Below, one piece after another: positions 6,542-9,647 of a DNA stretch of 9,647 bases. The position numbers were made by a program, and so were the translations under genes. Each line of letters opens with the position of its first letter. Positions within the stretch are counted from its first letter, which is position 1. The notes under the pieces are model-generated. The model did not search any database. It worked only from the letters and a program-made list of their open reading frames with translations, and had not been told where the DNA came from. The DNA is taken from assembly GCA_035454085.1 (NCBI GenBank), contig DAOTEJ010000090.1, positions 1 through 9,647 of the forward strand, given 5' to 3'. This stretch comes from DAOTEJ01 sp035454085. GTDB lineage: Bacteria; Pseudomonadota; Gammaproteobacteria; Burkholderiales; Burkholderiaceae_F.

Positions 6542-7048
6542 CTAGGCAGGCATCAGGGGGGCTGCGTACGGAGAACCACGTAGGGGCGCTCGCTTTGCGT
6601 CGCCCCGGCCAGGCAGCGGCACAGCGGCGCCGTGCCGCTGCCTGCCGGCGACCTCGTCCGGGTCAGCGCACACCTCAGGCAGAGAGATCACACGGACCGC
6701 GCCCAGCGCTGCCAGGCTGGCGGCAAGTGCTCGCGCTCCGCTGGGGCACTCCGTCACCGGCACGGCGCACCCGCGCCGCGCCAGTTCGATGCGAAGGCTC
6801 ATTACCGCCTCGGGGTCGCAGGCCTCGCCAGGCCGCGTCGGGACGAGCAGCACGCGCAGATCGCGCCTTCCCGCCCGCGTCACTGCCGCGCACAGCGCTG
6901 GCAAGGCGGCTACGGCTGCAGGCCCGAGGATCACGAGGGCTTCGTCTTGAGCCGCCGGCTCGACGGCCTGCTGTGCGGCCGTCGATGCAACGGTCGGCAG
7001 CGCGCAAGCGGCGTCCGGAGGGCAGGGATCGAAACGGGGATGGGACAT
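6542..7048 (-). CDS. Small alpha/beta protein of unknown function
   Basis: A 168-residue frame with high G/C at third positions and a strong ribosome binding site (AGGAGG, 4 nt before the ATG), which support a real gene. The N-terminus is Pro/Ala-rich. From about residue 37 alternating strands and helices follow: EALVILGP, a helix to about 58, DLRVLLVPTRPG (63-74), a helix, AVPVTECPSG, a helix, AVRVISLPE. This looks like a small Rossmann-like or universal-stress-protein-like fold, but no nucleotide-binding signature (for example G-2x-G-9x-G) is present. After about residue 130 the sequence becomes Arg/Gly/Pro-rich with weaker codon bias and overlaps a large palindrome, so the tail may be unconserved. 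It lies between the two-component genes and the antiporter. I do not recognise its family. Confidence 0.6.
   Translation of the reverse strand: MSHPRFDPCPPDAACALPTVASTAAQQAVEPAAQDEALVILGPAAVAALPALCAAVTRAGRRDLRVLLVPTRPGEACDPEAVMSLRIELARRGCAVPVTECPSGARALAASLAALGAVRVISLPEVCADPDEVAGRQRHGAAVPLPGRGDAKRAPLRGSPYAAPLMPA
6610..6644. repeat. Perfect 13-bp inverted repeat with 9-nt loop
   Basis: CAGGCAGCGGCAC (6610-6622) is followed after 9 nt by its exact reverse complement (6632-6644). It lies inside the Arg/Gly-rich tail of the small alpha/beta gene. No T-tract follows on either strand, so it is not a standard intrinsic terminator. It could be a REP-like dispersed repeat or part of the structured RNA region that continues down to 6368. 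Confidence 0.6.
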
Positions 7049-7052
7049 GGGG

Positions 7053-7058
7053 CCTCCT
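7053..7058 (-). promoter_or_regulatory. Strong ribosome binding site (AGGAGG)
   Basis: AGGAGG on the minus strand, four bases before the ATG at 7048. It is the best Shine-Dalgarno match in the window, where most starts rely on stop/start overlaps, and it fixes the start of the small alpha/beta gene. Confidence 0.75.
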
Positions 7059-7070
7059 GTCGGGCAGCCA

Positions 7071-7087
7071 GCGCAGACGGTCTGCGC
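7071..7087. promoter_or_regulatory. 17-bp dyad, operator-like
   Basis: GCGCAGAC and GTCTGCGC are perfect 8-bp arms around a single central base. The dyad is 23-39 bp upstream of the ATG at 7048, between the regulator gene and the small alpha/beta gene. The size and symmetry suit a dimeric DNA-binding protein, possibly the adjacent FixJ-like regulator; as RNA it would form a 7-bp hairpin with a 3-nt loop. No clear -35/-10 elements are visible beside it. Confidence 0.4.
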
Positions 7088-7157
7088 GAACCCTTCAGGC
7101 CCATCGTGCCGACACTTCGCCGCCCCGCCATCCGGGAACCCGCGTAGGTAGGGTCAC

Positions 7158-7176
7158 GCACCCGCCAGGCGGGCGC
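7158..7176 (-). terminator. GC-rich hairpin at the response-regulator stop codon (possible weak terminator)
   Basis: On the minus strand GCGCCCGCC and GGCGGGTGC form a 9-bp inverted repeat around one base, with one G-U pair, starting at the last base of the regulator's TAG. In the plus-strand sense the same position is an A-C mismatch, so it folds better in the regulator's mRNA. No T-tract follows. It may protect the 3' end or slow transcription rather than stop it. Confidence 0.35.
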
Positions 7177-7829
7177 TAGGGCTCGGCGTCAGGCGCATCG
7201 AGCACAAAGCGCACGCGAAATAGGTCCCCCACACGCCCGGCCTCGAGCTTTTCCATGATGCGTGCGCGATGGACTTCGACCGTGCGCGGGCTGATGCCCA
7301 GCGTCTCGGCCACTTCTCGATTGTGGTGCCCGTCGGTGACCAGTTCGAAGACCTCGCGCTCGCGCGGCGTCAGGCGCTCCAGGCGACGGCGCACGTCGGC
7401 GAATTCTCGCTCCAGGTTCACCTTCCGACGGTCGCTCTCGAGCGCGCCCTGCACCGCGTCGAGCAAGGCCGCCTCGTCCACCGGCTTTTCCAGGAAGTCC
7501 ACGGCACCCTCGCGCAGCGCGGCGCGGGCGGTCGACACGTCGCCGTGCGCAGTCACCACGACCACCGGCACGGGCACCTCCCGCGCACGCAGGCGGCGTG
7601 CCAGTTCCAGACCATCGATGCCTGGCAGGCGCACATCGACGATGGCGCACGCCGGCCGGCGCAGCACGCCAACGGCGAGCATGGCCTCGGCGGAGTCGAA
7701 ACCGATGCAAGCGAAGCCGCGCAGGCGCAGCAGAAGTTCGAGCGAGGCCCGCACACCGGCATCGTCCTCGACCACATAGACGGTAGTGCCGAGCAGGGGG
7801 TCTGGCGATGACAAGGTCGGGGCATTCAT
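7176..7829 (-). CDS. FixJ/NarL-family two-component response regulator
   Basis: A 217-residue DNA-binding regulator. The receiver domain (about 15-130) has the acidic pocket EDD (21-23), phospho-acceptor Asp65 in IVDVRLPG, switch Thr93 in VVVTAHGD, and Lys115 in EKP. A short linker leads to a LuxR-type helix-turn-helix (about 152-200): LTPREREVFELVTDG, then NREVAETLGISPRTVEVHR. Receiver plus LuxR output of about 200-220 residues with DFLEKP is typical of the FixJ/TodT group, which act as transcription activators when phosphorylated by a partner kinase. Its ATG overlaps the kinase stop (ATGA, 7826-7829), and it has no ribosome binding site of its own, so the pair is coupled. Its targets are unknown; the adjacent dyad and ion-transport genes are candidates by position. 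Confidence 0.95.
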   Translation of the reverse strand: MNAPTLSSPDPLLGTTVYVVEDDAGVRASLELLLRLRGFACIGFDSAEAMLAVGVLRRPACAIVDVRLPGIDGLELARRLRAREVPVPVVVVTAHGDVSTARAALREGAVDFLEKPVDEAALLDAVQGALESDRRKVNLEREFADVRRRLERLTPREREVFELVTDGHHNREVAETLGISPRTVEVHRARIMEKLEAGRVGDLFRVRFVLDAPDAEP

Positions 7830-9526
7830 GAAGATGGGCGCGACGAGGTCGGCACGCTAGGCGCCGGGAAGTCCATGCGCAGGCTAGTCGGATGCAAGGG
7901 GCTCTCGAGCCAGATCCGGCCGCCGTGGCGTTCCACGATGCGCCTCGACATCGCGAGGCCGAGGCCCATCCCCTGAGGCTTGGTCGTGGTCATTGGATCG
8001 AAAAGTGTCGCACGAACCTCGGGCGCCACCCCCGCACCGGTGTCGGCCACCTCGATGACGATGCGCCCCGGTCCCGAGACTTCCCACGCTCGCAGCCAGA
8101 GCTTTCTCGGCGGTGGCACCGACTCGAGTGCGTCGAGCGCGTTCTTCACGAGATTGGCCAGCACCGTGCCGAGCTGCACCCGGTCAGCCCGCAAGACGAG
8201 ATCGGGCGGCACGCAATCGACCTGCACCTCCACGCCCAGGCGCACGCTGCGCTCGGCGGGCTGGCCCGCCGCGTCGCGCAGCAGCTCACCCACCGGACAG
8301 AGCAGCAAGTGCAGCTGACCGCTGCGATAGAAGTCCCGCATGCGTCGCACGAACTCGCCGGCGCGCGCGCTCTCGTCGGCAATGCGCGCCAGAGTGTCGA
8401 GCAGCAAGGCGCGATCGTGGCCCTGCTCGGCGATCAGGCGGCTGGCGCGCGCGTAGTTCGAGATGGCCGACAGCGGCTGGTTGAGCTCGTGCGCCAGGGC
8501 GCCTGCCAGCTCCGCGGTGGCGGCCACCCTTTGCGCATCGGCCAGCGCCTCGCTCTGCCTGCGCAGTTCGGCAGCGCGGGCGTCGAGGGCAACCGCCTGC
8601 CGCGCGCGTTCCCCCGCCAGCGCCCCGATGTAAAGGGTGGTGATGGCCAGCGCGAGCATGAGCAACTGGAACTCGAGCGCCGTCGCGGCCCGGGTCTGGC
8701 TGACCACCAGCGCAAGCAAGAGGCCCGCCTGGACGAGCGCTGCCGCGACCGCCGCACCGCTCAACCCCTGCCGCATCGCGATCGCCAGCGCGGGCAGAAA
8801 GAGGAGGTAAAACATGCGGAACTCGTCGAGCGGCTTGACCCCGAAGATCGCCACCAGAGCAACGGCGAGCAGCACGAGGAACAGCGCGAGATCGCGCAGC
8901 AATCCGCGCCGCGCCGAAGGATCGGCGAACAGTTCGGGAAGTGCGCCGCCCGTCCACTGCAGCAGCAGGGTTCCGACCACGACCACGCCCACGACATTGC
9001 CTGTGAGCCGCTCGAGCGTGATGAGCGCGAGGGCGCGCAGGGGCAGGCGCGGATCGCCGAGGCTGACCACGGCGTCGGCGAGCGCTGCCAGGACCGCGCA
9101 GACCAGCGCCACCACGAGAAAGCGACTCAGGTCGCGCGCGGTCGCGTCGGAACGCCCGATACGGGTGAAGCGCCCGACGGCGTAACCCCCCGCCGAGTAG
9201 GCCGCGGTGACGATCAGCGCTGCCACCACGATTCCCGGTCCGCTCGAGGGACTGGCGACCAGGTCGGCAATCAGGGCCCCCAGGAACACTAGGGGCACGT
9301 AGCGCAGGCCTCCCCAAGCGACCAGAGCCATGGCCAGGGCAGGTTGCGGGTTCCAGGTCTGGGGCGTGATCACGTCGAGCAGCACGTAGAGCAGCACGTA
9401 CGTGACGCCAATCAGCAGAAACCGGCGCGGCCCTCCCGACCACGGCCCGCAGCGGCCGGGTCCGAGATCGCGCACGACAGCATCGGCAGACGCTTCGGGC
9501 AGGTCCGGCCCCGGCGCAGAACTCAT
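7826..9526 (-). CDS. MASE1-type membrane sensor histidine kinase
   Basis: A 566-residue kinase. About eight hydrophobic helices (roughly 35-305) form a MASE1-like integral membrane sensor, including the early motif with a WNPQPALAMALVAWGGLRYVP stretch in two adjoining parts. A short coiled-coil follows (about 305-340), with no PAS or HAMP domain. The H-box is ALAHELNQPLSAI with His346; the N-box is NLVKNALDA (458-466), G1 is DTGAG (495-499), then LFDPMTTTK, and G2 is GMGLGL (519-524). HELNQPL is typical of kinases paired with FixJ-like regulators, as here. There is no periplasmic domain, so the signal is probably membrane-borne or intramembrane. The start is the ATG at 9526, which forms ATGA with the stop of the upstream gene; a TTG at 9544 is in frame but less likely. 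Confidence 0.93.
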   Translation of the reverse strand: MSSAPGPDLPEASADAVVRDLGPGRCGPWSGGPRRFLLIGVTYVLLYVLLDVITPQTWNPQPALAMALVAWGGLRYVPLVFLGALIADLVASPSSGPGIVVAALIVTAAYSAGGYAVGRFTRIGRSDATARDLSRFLVVALVCAVLAALADAVVSLGDPRLPLRALALITLERLTGNVVGVVVVGTLLLQWTGGALPELFADPSARRGLLRDLALFLVLLAVALVAIFGVKPLDEFRMFYLLFLPALAIAMRQGLSGAAVAAALVQAGLLLALVVSQTRAATALEFQLLMLALAITTLYIGALAGERARQAVALDARAAELRRQSEALADAQRVAATAELAGALAHELNQPLSAISNYARASRLIAEQGHDRALLLDTLARIADESARAGEFVRRMRDFYRSGQLHLLLCPVGELLRDAAGQPAERSVRLGVEVQVDCVPPDLVLRADRVQLGTVLANLVKNALDALESVPPPRKLWLRAWEVSGPGRIVIEVADTGAGVAPEVRATLFDPMTTTKPQGMGLGLAMSRRIVERHGGRIWLESPLHPTSLRMDFPAPSVPTSSRPSS

Positions 9527-9647
9527 AGGCGTCGCACCACACAATCGATCAGCGCCGATTCGCCCGCGTGCTGTGTGCCTTCGGCAAGCACTGCGCGGTA
9601 GGCGTTCAGGTGCAGGATCTCGTGTGCCGCGAAGGCCTCGCGCAACA
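9523..9647 (-). CDS. 3' end of an unidentified gene coupled to the kinase (partial)
   Basis: The minus-strand frame ending in TGA at 9525-9523 is open to the window edge and encodes 40 residues, beginning LREAFAAHEILHLNAYRAVL and ending in IDCVVRRL. Its stop overlaps the kinase ATG as ATGA, the same arrangement as kinase/regulator, which strongly supports a real gene and an operon. The stretch HEILHLNAY contains both an ExxH pattern, as in ferritin-like di-iron proteins and rubrerythrins, and an HExxH pattern, as in zinc peptidases. Forty residues cannot decide between these or chance. It may be a partner or regulator of the kinase. Confidence 0.65.
   Translation of the reverse strand, partial: LREAFAAHEILHLNAYRAVLAEGTQHAGESALIDCVVRRL

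Noticed and set aside
7892..9292. 466-codon plus-strand open frame opposite the histidine kinase
   Set aside because: Low-complexity Arg/Gln/His composition; the minus strand encodes intact H, N and G boxes across the same bases.
9527..9544. Kinase start at TTG 9544
   Set aside because: ATG 9526 is six codons downstream and forms an ATGA overlap with the upstream stop, matching the kinase/regulator junction.
1..9647. CRISPR array, tRNA, rRNA, insertion sequence or integrase
   Set aside because: I saw no spaced direct repeats, tRNA-like cloverleaf, transposase motif or terminal inverted repeats with target duplications in the window.

Overview
The window is a GC-rich bacterial chromosome segment. 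It is gene-dense and reads almost entirely from right to left on the minus strand. Codon use with strong G/C at third positions, a MASE1-type sensor kinase with a FixJ/NarL-type regulator, and a YbdK ligase point to a Proteobacterium, most likely Betaproteobacteria (Rhodocyclales or Burkholderiales type). That assignment is inference from style and gene content; there is no rRNA or tRNA here to confirm it.

Layout in the direction of transcription (high to low coordinates): (1) the 3' end of an unidentified gene (9647-9523), whose stop overlaps the start of (2) a MASE1 membrane histidine kinase (9526-7826), whose stop overlaps the start of (3) a FixJ-like response regulator (7829-7176). A 127-bp gap follows, holding a hairpin at the regulator stop, a 17-bp dyad and a strong ribosome binding site. 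Next come (4) a small alpha/beta protein of unknown function (7048-6542), (5) a heavily structured 176-nt stretch ending in a terminator-like hairpin plus T8 tract only 2 nt before the next gene, (6) a CPA-type cation:proton antiporter (6365-5142), (7) a YbdK-type carboxylate-amine ligase (5155-4016, 14-nt overlap), (8) a 137-bp gap with a long imperfect inverted repeat, (9) a type II P-type cation ATPase (3878-1125) and (10) a CaCA-family cation/Ca2+ exchanger (1128-109) coupled to it by a GTGA stop/start overlap. The last codons of a convergent plus-strand gene lie at 1-59.

The genes read as an ion-homeostasis module next to a two-component system: one H+-coupled antiporter, one ATP-driven cation pump and one cation exchanger, with a glutamate-cysteine-ligase-like enzyme between them. 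Regulation of the transporters by the adjacent kinase/regulator pair is inferred from position only.

The most interesting signal is non-coding. The antiporter appears to sit directly behind an intrinsic-terminator structure, with no room for a conventional promoter or ribosome binding site between them. This suggests an attenuator or riboswitch-like leader, or an unusual U-rich initiation region. The pump and the antiporter also carry substitutions at positions that bind ions in better-known relatives, so their ions should not be assumed.
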